Origin: Termitomyces sp. T153
Lineage: Eukaryota; Basidiomycota; Agaricomycetes; Agaricales; Lyophyllaceae
Direction: 5' to 3'
DNA: 64,000 bases
Assembly (NCBI GenBank): GCA_018296165.2
Contig: JACKQL020000132.1
Coordinates: forward strand, 1 to 64,000
Each line of letters opens with the position of its first letter. Position 1 is the stretch's first letter. Of the stretch, positions 22,281 to 33,440 are shown piece after piece. The notes below the pieces were generated by a model. It searched no databases. It saw only the letters and a list, made by a program, of their open reading frames with translations, and was not told the origin of the DNA. A program made the translations under genes and the position numbers.

Positions 22281-22419
22281 AGCTGAACAGAATGAGGTGG
22301 AGTCAAGGCAAGGTTGAGATAAGAACAAAAATAGATTCAAGTGGAGATGCAAAATGATAACAAGGATGATAAAGGAATAGAGATGAGACAAGACTGGGAG
22401 ACTGAGAGTAAAGGAAATG

Positions 22420-22993
22420 TAACATGGAACACAAAACATGAGAGAGAAACAATCAGACCATAGGTAACATTAAGCAATTGGTAATATCAAGACTAGAGTA
22501 TGCAGAGCTACTCTATGACTTATATACTGGCTACTGGAGTGCTCTGGGGGACAGTAGGTGTGGCAGCAGGGCTTGGCAGGGCTTGGCAGGGCTTGGTGGC
22601 ATTGACAGGTGTTGGTTGTGATCAGAGGGCAGGCTGCATTGATATCTTGATGGGATCAGTTGGGGACATGGGCCATTCCAAGGTAGTTGTAACACTCTAA
22701 AGTGGGTCAGGGGAACTGGGTTGATGGGCTGGTGACATATGATGGAGTCAGGAACATTGGGGGATGGTTCCAGGAGTTCAGGAGATCTAGGGGAAAAGCA
22801 TTGGCAGCTGCAGAGAAGATGTTGGAGTTGGCCAGGGGGGCTGTCAGGATTTGCTGGAGAAGTGTTGGAGTTGCCCAGAGTAGGCACAAAGGGTATACAA
22901 TGGTTGGGGGATTGAGGGGGACATGGGAGGGGAGCTCCATGGGAGCAAGCAGGCTGGGAATGGGGTTGGGGATCCAGGGAGTGGGTCATGATA
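22420..22993 (-). repeat. Chromovirus-type LTR (minus orientation)
   Basis: On the minus strand the unit begins at 22993 after a purine tract aaaaagggggtga. It contains a TATA-like tatataag at about 22,521, and is homologous to 48,818 onward on the plus strand. The inner end is not precisely defined; I place it near 22,420. An 11-bp unit, cagggcttggc, is repeated three times at 22,566-22,595. Confidence 0.6.
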
Positions 22994-25689
22994 TCACCCC
23001 CTTTTTAGCGTCCAGACCCTTGAGATGTGGGGCTCAGGCCAGGGATTGAGGGGGGCATGGGAGCTGAAGCCAAGCAATATTGATCAAACTGCAGCGAGCA
23101 GTGGTGGCATGGGAGACAAAGTTGAAGTGTGGCTGCCATTTGTCAGGGAGTTCTTCCCAATCAATTAAAAAGGTTTGGATGTACCCCAAGAATCCAAAAA
23201 ATCTTTTCCATCATGTCTTCTTCAGCCTGTTTGCCTGGCTCCTCTGCCGCCCTATCCTCCAACAATGATTGTATGGGCAAGCTGATGGAGTACAATAGTG
23301 AGCAGGAAGAATTCAAGCATTGGCGTTGGATCAGTGCCATGTACCATAGTTATAAGTCCCTTACCCCTGCTTTCCCAAAGAGACTGAAAGTATGGCAGAA
23401 TTGTCTGTGGCAGTGGTAGGTTCCTTTGGCAGCTCCACTTGTGAGAGGGGCTTGGGGCAGATTAGTTGAGCCCATCCCGTGAAACCAAGTTTGGCAGCAG
23501 GGGACATTGAGGGAGTTCTGGAGTTGCAGAGGGTTCCACAGGCAGAGGTGACAGCAGAGGTATTTGGGGGGGCATTGGGGCAGGTGTGGGGTCCCCCAAC
23601 ATTGGAGTGGTGTCAAAACAAGGCCCCAGTGAGTTTTCTGGGTTTTTTCTGTGTGTTTGCCAACTAGCTGTTCCAGTGTACCCTCTGTGCTTGGCAGGGC
23701 AAAAATTGTGAGTTCAATGAGCCCTCTGTGGGCTCTCATTGGGATACATCAGTTTGCCTTCAGTGCTGTGCAAAGCAAGAGAAGTGCTTGATCTTGCTGG
23801 ACTGGTGGGCAGCTTGTGTTGCTGCAGAACAGGGGTGGGAGGAGGAGTGGGTGTGGGGTCAGCTGGGTGAGGCACAGAAGGCAAGGACATCAGGGTGGGG
23901 GTTGGGTCTGGAGGGAGGGGGGAGTGCAGGGCAGTTGGTGGAGAAGAGTGGAATCCCCATGGAGTGGGGGGAGGGAGGTGGCACCAGTGGCAGCAGACAA
24001 GGGAAAGCAGAGGGCCTCCTTGCTACCAGAGGTGGGGCCCAGCAAGAGGCCACAGGGTCAGGTGGCAATGGTGAGTCCCCCAGGGCCTCACATCTACTCT
24101 CCTGGCTCAGGCACACTACTGGAACAACTTTCAAGTTCTCTGGAGTCCATGCTTTTGATCACAGAGGTATTTCTTCATCAATAGGTGGAGGCTTTAACAA
24201 TGGCATTAATGGCATGAGAGGGGGAGCTTTGGAGGGTAGGGGAGGATTGTAACATGGCATGGAGGGAGAAAGACATGTTGCAGCAGGAGTGGGACACCAC
24301 CATACAGGTAGCTATGGAGTGGGTGCTAGAGGTGTGGGGTGTGCAGGAGTGTCTGGCATAGCTGGAGATGCAGCCTGTAGGGGAGGCAGAGGGGCAGCAG
24401 AGTTTGGAGGAGGGCAGGTTGTCTCAAGTGGAGGCGGTGGCTAGCAGGTGGCAGGAGAAGTGGTTGGTGAGTGAGGCCACTTCAGGGCATGCTGGGATTC
24501 TCTATGAGTATCTTACCTTTTCCTCCACCTCTAGTTAATGAGCTTTGAGTAGGTTGGGTGCAGGAGCACAGAATCCTTTTAGACAGAGCTACTGCTGCAT
24601 TTGCATTGATCTAGGATGGGTTGGCACAGATGCCTGTGGGCCATCCACTAGAGCTGGACCAGGGGGTGGTGAAGATGGGGTGGGTGTTGGTGGGCACTGG
24701 CAGCATAATGCAGTGGCCCTGGAGTTATGGTAGGAAGTGGTAGCAGATGTGGGGGAGGAGTTGCCTGGGCTTGCAGAGGTGCTGGCCATAGTGAGGGTTC
24801 AGATGGAGGTGGATTTGAGAGTTGGGGGGGTGGGGAGGGGAGGGGCTCCAGAGGGGAGGGAGTAAGGGGGTGCTCGGACTTCACTTTCTTGCTATCCAGT
24901 TATGCACTGTTTTCCCCTCTTTTTTTTTTGATGTAATACCTTTGTGTTTTAATACAGTGCTTGGTCAATGCTCCTGGTCATGCATAGTGAAACTTTAGTT
25001 TTGTGTGAGGGGTAAATGATTGGAAACATGTAGGAGTACTTGTGGGAGTTGAATCTCTAATAGGTCCAGAGGCAAGGGTTATGCCCACTGATGCCATCTG
25101 TGTTTGCTAGTTCCAGGGTTGTTGGGGCTTGACAGAGCATCATAGGAGGGAGTCCCAAGGTTTAGTGGGGGTGTTGTAGGTCTTCCTGTAGAGCTCTGGC
25201 ATGTCTTGGAGTGTGGATGGGCAGCAATGTTTGGCTTGCTCCTTAGGTTTTTGGGTAGGGGTTGTCCCCAGATCTGCAGCAGAGTTGAGCCTTGTGCTGG
25301 CTGGGGGGGGCAGACCTCCAAATCTTTGAAGCCTGCTTGATGGCAGCTTTAGTTTTTTCTGCCAATGTGGCTGGCAGAGGGGGCAGAGGTTGTCTGGTGA
25401 GTTGACCTTGTGTTGATGTGGCTAGTGGGGTGGTGGAGGTCCTTTTTGACAATGGTGGGGGTGGCAGAGGGAAGTTCATTCTTAGAGTGTGGCCAGTTGG
25501 AGGTGGGAGCCCTTGGCAGCATAGCAGCAGAGTTCCAGGGTGGAGTGGTCCTTGTAATAACCCAGCAGGGACTGTGGGTTGAATTAGCATAGGGGCAGAA
25601 GTACTCCTTTAGAGTGTGGGTTGCAATCCCTTGGTTGGCAGTGTCTAGAGGTCTGCATTTTGGTGGGGTCATGCATGGTGGGAGTCTGT

Positions 25690-25866
25690 CAAGCTCCAGA
25701 GCATTGTTGTTTATTGAAGGTGTACTGGGTTTGGGTCTTGCTGCACTCTGGAGTATTGTGTTCTAGTTGAAGGTGTGCTGGGTTGGGGCTTTATTGCATT
25801 CTGGAGTATTGCATTTAGTGAAGAGTGTGCATGGTTGGGGTTTTGTTGTGCTCTGGAGTGTCATTG
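25690..25866. repeat. Three to four tandem units of about 55 bp
   Basis: Each unit contains ctctggagtattg (or a variant), then gaaggtgtgctgggtt, then ttgctgca or ttattgca. Units start near 25,694, 25,745 and 25,800, with the beginning of another near 25,852. Confidence 0.7.
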
Positions 25867-26255
25867 CTGAGGGAGTGGGATTTGAGGTGACCAGTCCCAA
25901 TAAGTTTCTTCTGGTCCGGGGTTGGGGGTTGGTAGGTTCTAGGCCATCTACAGCCAAAGATAAGTTCAGAGGCAGGCAGAGGAGTCTTACATGTATCTGG
26001 CATCTTCTAAAGCTTGGGGGTGCTGCTGGGGTTGTATTGGTGGATGCTTCCTTTTGGTGGAGGCAGTGCAGGAGTTGGTTGGTGAGTGGCTTGTCCTGGC
26101 AGAGGTGCTTCAGGCAAGGGAGGAGTTTGGGGTTGTTGTCCTGTGGGTCACTGGGGGTTGGGGCAGGTGGTAGTGTGTGGGTTGGAGGTTGCATTGGAGG
26201 TTCAAGGGTCTCTGGCTCATTGGCAGAGTTGCATTGAGGATTGTATTAAGGCAAC

Positions 26256-26400
26256 ACTCTACCAACCCTTGTGCCACCTCTATTTGCTGGCTCTGCCTAG
26301 AGAAGGGACAAAAACCCACCAACTCTCGTGCCACCTCCATTTGCTGGCTCTGCCCTGGGAAGAGACAAAAACCCACCAACCCTAGCACCACCTCTGTCTC
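26256..26400. repeat. Two and a half tandem units of about 66 bp
   Basis: The unit runs ccaacccttgtgccacctct, then atttgctggctctgcc, then gacaaaaaccca. It is present at about 26,260 and 26,325, with a third partial copy from about 26,378. Confidence 0.7.
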
Positions 26401-28088
26401 ACTGGCCCTATGCAACTCTGCCAACAAGCTAACAACTCCTAAACCCTTCACTGGTGGAGTGTTGACTTTGCTAGCAGAGTTCTTTTAAGTTTGGTGGGCT
26501 GGTTTGGAGTTGGTTTGGGGGTGAGCTTGGGGCTTCAGGCAGTGGTTTTCATCCCTTCCCAGGGCAGAGTTTGTGGTGGAGATGGTGCAGGGTAGGTGGG
26601 GTGTTGACTTGCTGGTGGAGCTCTCCTGGTTTTGATAGGGTGGAGCAGGGTTGGTTTGGGTGAGCTCGGAACTTTGCTTCTTCCTTCAGAGTGGGAGTTA
26701 GCATCCTGGAGTTAGCATGGGAGTTATTTGGTGGGTGGTTTATTGTCAGAGTTGACTGCGGAGGTGGTGCAGGGCAGGGAAAGGGGTCTAGGGCATGTTT
26801 TTGTCAGTCTGTCATTTCCATTGCAAGAACCAGAGGCCTAGAGCCAATGTGAGGGGGGGTTGGCTTGTTGGCGGAGTTGTGTTGGAGGTAATGCTGGTCA
26901 AAGGGGAGGTTCCAGAGTGGGGTTTTCCTCTTTATTCAATCAGCATAACATGCAGAGATTCAACAAAAATTACCTCTGAGTGGCAGAGTTGTTGAATGAG
27001 TGGTGGTGGCTCCCAGGGTCATGTTTGGATGAGCTGAGTGGGTTATAGTGGTTCTTTGAGAGCTTGGGTGGGTCTGGCTATTGCCCAGGTATTTGAGGTC
27101 AATTATTTCTCATTGAGGAGTGGTGATCCACAAGTGCTGGAGGGTTGCAGGAGGAGTTGGTTGTATGGGAGCATCACTGGAGACTCCAAGGGGGTCATGG
27201 TGGAGTAGGGCAATCTTTCATTCATGCTTTGGAGTGGTCCAGAGGTCACTATGAATGGAGGCAGGATAGGTCTTGGTACTGTGGGGTAATCAACTAAGTT
27301 TCTGATCAGAGGAAAAGGTACTACTTCTTTGAAGGGCATCATTGGTCCCTTGATCATTGGGGCAGAGTCAGAGGAGCCATTCATCTTTCTTAGCATCTGG
27401 GTTGCTCTCTGTCAGGTGCAGCTTGGTTTGCCAGTGGTGTTGTGGAATTTGGGGGAGACTACTTTAAGGGTTCTGGAGAGTACCCTCTTGTTGAAGAAGT
27501 GATTTGTTGGGGGAGGGGAGTAGGATAGCAGCAGGGCTAGAACTCCATGGGTGGGGTCATGGTGTGTGACATTCTTGCTGGTTATGGGTGGGGCAGCACT
27601 TTCTCCAGTGTTGTTAGGTGGGGGCGGCAGTGTCTTCTCAAAGTCAACTTGAGGTGAGTGGTGATGGGGAAACACTACTCACTTCTTGGGGGAAGTATCA
27701 GCAACTTAATGGTACTCTAGAGAGATTACTTTGTATGGGGTTTGTTTCTGAGTACTGTGGGGGTGGGGTCCCTGTTTGATAGGGGTCTTCTGGTGTAAGG
27801 GCAGAGTGATACAGAGCTGGTAGTTAATAATTTGTTCTTGCAGAGTAGGTGTTATAGGGGCATCATTGTTGGGTTGGTGTCATGGGTCCCCTTGATGGAT
27901 GTCAGAGTCAAAGCAGGGATTCCAGAGTTGTATTGTCAGGGTCCAGAGTTGCATGGAAGGGTTTGGAGCAACTTAGAGGGGTGGGTCAAGGCTTCCTGGA
28001 CCTGGTATGGGGTTGTCTGAGTTGTTGGGACTCTCAAGTTGTTTGGCGGCAAAAATCCTCCAAGGACATATTGAGCATACTTCCTTTA

Positions 28089-28340
28089 TTATTGGGGCTC
28101 CCTGGACTTGAGAGGGTCAGGCATGGGGTCCATTGTACTGTCTTGAAGGTGATGGTGGGGCTTCTCCCTCCCTTGTGTGAACATGTCAGCAAGTTCAGAG
28201 TACCCCAGGGGAACTCCTTTGTGTGGGATTCTCTTTTTTCCTATAGTTTGTTCTAGTGGGGTGACTTCTGTGCTGGGGGTTCTTTTGCTGGAGGTGGCAT
28301 AGTCTGGTGGCAGGGGGTAGGGGTCCCACTCAAGGAAACT
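28089..28340 (-). pseudogene. Gypsy reverse-transcriptase leader fragment fused to KDZ tail
   Basis: The minus-strand frame 28496-28089 starts as KDZ tail and then continues into GYSELADMFTQGREKPHHHL and STMDPMPD. This resembles the YxDVF...LPxHR...DHxIDLxPDAP leader that precedes gypsy reverse transcriptase. The junction lies near 28,330-28,340. The polymerase domain itself is not recognisable further on. Confidence 0.5.
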
Positions 28341-30981
28341 CCCTATGGCACATTTCCATATGTTGATTTTGAGGTCACAAGCCATAAGAAGTAACAAAAC
28401 ATACTCAAAGTTGACATTTTGAAGTTTGGGAAATGAATCATGAACATTTAAGGAGGCATACAGACATTCACTTTGTTCTTTGAGTCCTTCCTGCAACTAT
28501 TGAAGACCTGAGAGGTGCTCCAATGCAACCTGGGGAGTGGACACAGAAGGGGAGAGATCTGCCTTGAGAACTTCAATTGCCTTATTGACAGCTTCAAGTT
28601 CTCCTTGCAAGCCCAGCACAGTATCCAATTGCTTTCTCAAACAAGAAGGAGCATCTAATTAGTCCAAACTCTAAATTCAACTGCAATTGACAGAGAGAAC
28701 TGGAAAAGACTTAGGTGCATGGATAGAAAGCTGTACAGAGTGCTATAGTTCCCATTGGCTGTGAGGAACACCAACACTATGTCCACATTCAAGCAGAGCC
28801 TTGTGAGCAACACTTCCTTGGCCCTTGACACCTTTCATCAGCTGACAATATATCCATGAGTGTAAGTCATCCCTATGATCTGACCCAATGGAACAAACTT
28901 GGCGATTGATAAGCCATATTTGGCAGGAGTGCTGAAATTGAGCAGTGAGTAGAAATAACAATATCATTATATCCAGGCCATACATGTGATGTCCATGTGA
29001 TCCCTATTAAATTTCTCATCTGGGACCAAAGTTGTTCTATGCCTTCACCATCTGTCAGGCCAAGTCCCTTATGCAGTCAAGGGTTGTAGACTAGACAGGC
29101 CCACTGGTGGACATAGGCATGCATGGCATTGGTCAAGTATAACAAACACTCTGTTATATGGTCAGGAAGGAAATCATACTATATATAGAATGATTAGAAT
29201 AATTGTGGTAACAGTGCAAAAGACAATGCAAATGTAGCTCACTAATTGGCAGCTCCTGTCAAGAACACACCCCACATCATAGAGGATGGTGAGTGTTGCA
29301 TTTAGAGGCAGAAAGCTGAAAAGATGCTTGATAAGGGCTACAGCATACTTCTGTTGTTCTCCAGGTGTGTTAATGTTAGCCAAGAACAGGGGTATATCAT
29401 GGCAGCAGATGAGGTCCATCACTCCACCATCATCAAACTTGTCCATATTTGTTTTGGAGTTTGCGCCAGAACCAGACATGTGGTTTAACTCACACTCATC
29501 TACAGCTTTGTCAGGAAGGGACAGAGTTCAAGGTTTTTTTAGACCCTTCCACACTTGCTCAATGCATCATCTGATTGCATCAACTTGAGACTTTGAGAGC
29601 ATATACACATGTCCATAAAATTTGGGGCAGTCTCCACTGCTCATAAGGTGCCAATGGTTGAAATTACCATTGACACAAACGTGAATGTCTCCACCACTAA
29701 CATATGTATGCACTCAGGAAAAAGGCAATATTGTGAGAAATACTAACATACTCGTTGAATGTCCTTCTGAAAGTAGTGCCCCCAAAACATGCTGGGCACT
29801 GCCATTGAAGAAGACAAGCACATTGGGCTGAAGGCGGGGGGGGATGGGACAGCAAAGGGCTAGAGTTTGATGTGCCAGATGAAGTCAGAGGGGATGTTTT
29901 GAGTTTGTTGTCATCAGAGTGACTTTGGTCATGATGTTCAGATGTTACCCCTGATATTTTGTGTTTCTGTATCAATTGATCGGCCAATACAATGGCTGCT
30001 TTGACTTGTTGCTCAACCTGAACTTGTAGATTGTTGTACCATTGAATAGCATAGCCAAGCCCCCTTCGGAACGCATCACAAATAGGTTGGCCCTGCAGAG
30101 AGAGAATGAGAATGGTCATGATGCAGTAATGAGTGAAGAAGGGTTGGTACTTTGTGATTGCACAATATGAATCCTCGCTTGTGAGATGGAATGTATTCAG
30201 CGCATTGAGAGGGCGTCCACAGCATCGCAGGAGCGTTCGAATAAAGCATGGTAGAAATTGAGAAGGTGTACTGAAACGGCCATTCGTGGATGGGTTGGGG
30301 CTGTAGGAAAGAGCCCGTGTGAGACGAGCACCTCAGGAACACTTTGACAGTCGCAACTTCGGATAGAAAGCTTTGAAAAGTCTATATTACAAGAGGACTG
30401 ACAGTGCACAAATAAATGAATGACGTACGTGTATAAAACAGACAGACAATTGTGGAGGAATTGAACTGGCATGTCCCTGTGCATTTGGCTTCTAGGTGAT
30501 CAGGAACTTAAGGTGGTATGGTCCCAGTCGTAGCTGAATAGTAAGCCAAGTAAGGATTGATTAGTGCTGGCAAAAGTGTACTCCATCGAGTATACAAGGA
30601 ACGAGATGCGCGATCGGGCAAGGTGCGACGGGGCGCCGGTGTGTCGTCGATTTCAGGAAAGTCACGGAAGGGAGGCTTAATGGGGTCGTCTGGCGGTAGG
30701 AGTTGCTCCATGTCAGGCTCCACCACGTCGATAGGAATAGTATTTAAGGAAATGTTGTCTTGGGACAGAGTCACGGGTGCCTCACTAGCGGCCAAGAGGA
30801 TGGCAGCCTGAATGGCTTGTAATTTTCTCCCCAATCGTTGCCGTTTGTTCTGACTTACGATGGGTATCACATAGGGATTCGACCGCTTGGGATCCTTGCG
30901 CTTGACTGGTGACGAGAACTGTCGTCCTAGTCCACCAGTAAATGGCTGCTGGAGTCGCGTAGGATGCTTTCTCGGCGGCAT
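28341..30981 (-). pseudogene. KDZ transposase with CxC1-type cysteine cluster, nearly full length but broken
   Basis: It starts at ATG 30981 (MPPRKHPTRLQQPF). Order along the protein: a basic N-terminus with TLPDRASRSLYTRWSTLLPAL; after a probable intron near 30,490-30,520, the CxC1-like module (SCDCQSVPEVLVSHGLFP, FYHALFERSCDA); the block CACLLQWQCPACFGG; HVCVNGNFNHWH, where the family has VDGN; then MDKFDDGGVMDLICCHDIPL, FLANINTPGEQQKYAVALI and LYDVGCVLDRS; WLINRQVCSIG; and KLQNVNFEYV with LKINIWKCAIGSFLEWD as tail. Stops and frameshifts lie mostly downstream of 30,060. The Asp-to-Asn change at 29,669-29,671 would remove a likely metal-binding residue. The 5' part (30,100-30,981) is CG-rich and looks much less decayed. 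Confidence 0.82.
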
Positions 30982-31100
30982 ATGATTAGAGAGATAAGGT
31001 ACTAGTTACATAAGGATATACAGAGGACGTGCGAACTTCAAATTGCCAATGAGGAGATCTGGAGTTTTGAGAGGATCTGGAGACAAGTTCCTGCCAGATC

Positions 31101-31433
31101 TCACGAGATCGCAGGTGGTCCATTATTAGATTCTTCCGAGGAAGTTACCTCTTCAGGGCCCATTAGTAAGCGCAATTCGTACTGCCTGAGGTGGAATTGC
31201 CCGGGGGGCGCCTCTGGAAAAAAGTGGGGTTCGTCCTCCTGCCCATCGAAGTCGAGTTCCTCGTCCTCAGGAAGGTCCTCCATGGCCGTGCGAGGGTAGT
31301 GAGCTCTCCCCGCTTGGCACGTGTTCTGCTCGCCCATGGGCAAGTGAGTCAAGGGCGAGCCCCTTTGGGAGCGCGTGCGAGGGCGCGGGTTACCAGATCG
31401 GTCTGAGTCCGAAGAGAAAGTCGTAGCGGACAT
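31101..31433 (-). CDS. Small acidic protein of unknown function
   Basis: Not recognised. The frame of 110 codons starts MSATTFSSDSDRSG, continues with an Arg-rich segment (RPRTRSQRG), then an acidic stretch (EDLPEDEELDFDGQEDEPHF), and ends SSEESNNGPPAIS. No Cys cluster or hydrophobic helix is present. Codon and CG usage is of host type. It lies 119 bp upstream of the KDZ start on the same strand, so it could be an upstream KDZ exon, a separate element ORF, or a small host gene. Confidence 0.4.
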   Translation of the reverse strand: MSATTFSSDSDRSGNPRPRTRSQRGSPLTHLPMGEQNTCQAGRAHYPRTAMEDLPEDEELDFDGQEDEPHFFPEAPPGQFHLRQYELRLLMGPEEVTSSEESNNGPPAIS

Positions 31434-32402
31434 GGATATGCCTCAGAGAAATAGGCAAGAAGTGCTGTGGAAGTTACGCGTGGAGACAGGAATGAAACTG
31501 TGAAAGTTACGCGTGAAATAGAGAACGAAAGTGAATACTAGAAATTTCGATATACTCTTGTGACGCGAGGTACGCGTGAAGGTGGTGGTACTCGTTCAAG
31601 TTGTCCAAGGGCATGTGATCGTTACGCATTGTCCGAAACCCGTTCCGCATTCCGCTCGTGCCTCTTCCTGCGGACTTACAAACCTTGCAAATACAATCTG
31701 TCTAACTCGATACGATCAAATGAAGGTACGGAAGGTCGATTTTCACTGTCGTTCACTTTGTTGACCCATGTGTCGAGTTAGACAGATCGTCCTTGACTGA
31801 GGAATTGGCACCTGTTACGGGGAGCTATCACGTGACGAGTACAAATAGTAATCACTGCTCTGAGCTTGTATTATGTAGTTTTGCCCTCAATATGTATATT
31901 TTTTCGCATGTTTTTTGACAGAATACATCACATTTCATGATGAAGGTAGACTTCCTCATATTCTTGACTTACTCGTGTATTCTACAGGCCAGACTCCAAT
32001 AATTGTCCATAGACTGAGATGGAATCATGTGTCGATTTGATCCACAAGCGCACACGTAAGTCTAAGTCTAACAGACATAATTAATATCTATCCCCGGCTC
32101 GTAAACACCACACCACGGCCTACGAACCTAGTAAGGATTCCACTGCCTGTCACGGAAAGAAAACTTCCCGTCCCAACCGCCGAATGGATGTTACATTCAT
32201 CTTAAATGATGATGTAGCACATGCGATGTCAGAAAGTTCCTAGGTTATATGTCATATGTCACAAGCTTGTCATTGATAGAATATGGAGACTACACTTGGG
32301 GACACTTCAACAGATCCTATAGCAAGTTTTCAATCATCTAATGGAGGGCTTGTAATTCTTACACATCGACTTTTTCTCGCTCGCGTTAATGGAGTTTTTA
32401 GA

Positions 32403-32464
32403 CAGAAGTCATTGCCAGTCATTCAGAAGTCATTGCCAGTCATTCAAAAGTCATTACCGGTCAG
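32403..32464. repeat. Three tandem 21-bp units
   Basis: The unit cagaagtcattgccagtcat with a final t occurs at 32,403-32,423 and 32,424-32,444. A variant is at 32,445-32,464. Read in frame it encodes QKSLPVI repeats, but the surrounding ORF is not convincing. Confidence 0.9.
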
Positions 32465-32743
32465 AAAAAGGCACTGTATTAGAATAGGGGCACTACATAT
32501 TTACTGTTAGCAGACGTTCCCCCTGACGTCTTGATAATTCGAGGTCATTGAACGTTGGACCTCCGACGCTTTCCTGCACCTCTATACTTGGAATTTCTCA
32601 CTCCAGTAATAGAGTGTTTTGGTTTTTCCTTCGTTCTCATGCTTCCTGAGGGGGGGGGGGGGTTATCCACGTCGATGCGCTGCTTCTCGTCAATTCGCAA
32701 TTCGCGTGCTGCTTCACCCGCTTCTTCGATTTGGGTCGCCTTG

Positions 32744-33080
32744 TTCGCCGATGATACTCCCTATTGACTCGCGTCGCAAGACGCAGTTGATCTCCCATCA
32801 CAGACTTAGTGTACCAAATGTACTGGATGACCTCTCTATCTCTAGTATTCTGTAGTATTCTGCTATTACTTATACATAATGCGACGTTTTCTCTATCGAT
32901 GTAACGGACGTCGGAAAGAAACAATAGTCACGGACACATGTTCTTACATTCTCTGCGATACTTTTCTGACCTCCCATACCACTCCTATACATTGCCAATC
33001 CTTATGTTCAATATCCTCGAGTAGTTTGTGTCATCTACGAGTTATCATATTCGCCGATGACACCCCCCTATTGACTCGTG
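32744..33080. repeat. Pair of 31-bp imperfect direct repeats
   Basis: ttcgccgatgatactccc followed by tattgactcgcgt at 32,744-32,774 recurs with a few changes at 33,050-33,080 (ttcgccgatgacacccccc, then tattgactcgtgt). Confidence 0.75.
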
Positions 33081-33440
33081 TTCCCAAATTCCGTGAAAAG
33101 TCAATGAGAAAGGGTCACATGGCTCGAATTCTTGAGTTGGGGCCCAAAATGGAAAGACTCGATTGGAACTCCCGCTTACGGAATCTCTGGACCATACAGG
33201 GAGGGACTTGGCTTCATGTCATGCTCCATGCCGGCAGAATGGCAAGGAACTACTTTGCCAAGGAATCTTAAAACTGTTATGCTAACAATCAAACCGTACG
33301 TGACGTTACTTGATAATTACACACCAACCAGACCTTTATAAGGGCCGAGAGTGAGAATGAAAGAGGTACCAAGCTTCTTCAGTGTCTTGTACTACTTTTC
33401 CTTTGTCTTCTTGTTTCATTCACACCGATACTTCTTTACT

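Larger units (their letters stand above)
22994..28088. other. Unresolved G/T-rich degenerate repeat region
   Basis: The plus strand is strongly G- and T-rich and almost free of CG. As a result many frames are open on both strands, with Pro-rich minus and Gly/Val/Trp-rich plus translations. I could not find a reverse transcriptase, RNase H, integrase or transposase motif on either strand. It probably consists of one or more very old retroelement bodies on the minus strand, because a gypsy fragment borders it at 28,089 and an LTR at 22,993. Short tandem repeats inside are listed separately. Confidence 0.45.
31434..33350. other. Intergenic region upstream of the terpene synthase
   Basis: No gene can be supported. 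CG content is of host type. The region holds three 21-bp tandem units (32,403-32,464), a run of 13 G (32,650-32,662) and a 31-bp imperfect direct repeat (32,744-32,774 and 33,050-33,080). The last 150 bp before 33,351 should include the terpene synthase promoter. Confidence 0.5.

Noticed and set aside
23728..24252. 174-codon Gly/Trp-rich ORF and other long frames on both strands of 22,500-28,000
   Set aside because: The composition of this stretch (few A-containing stop triplets on either strand) keeps several frames open at once. There is no motif, start context or homologous copy.
28341..31433. Treating the small ORF at 31,101-31,433 as the first exon of the KDZ gene
   Set aside because: It has its own stop codon, no convincing splice donor was found toward 30,981, and the KDZ N-terminus is complete from its own ATG.
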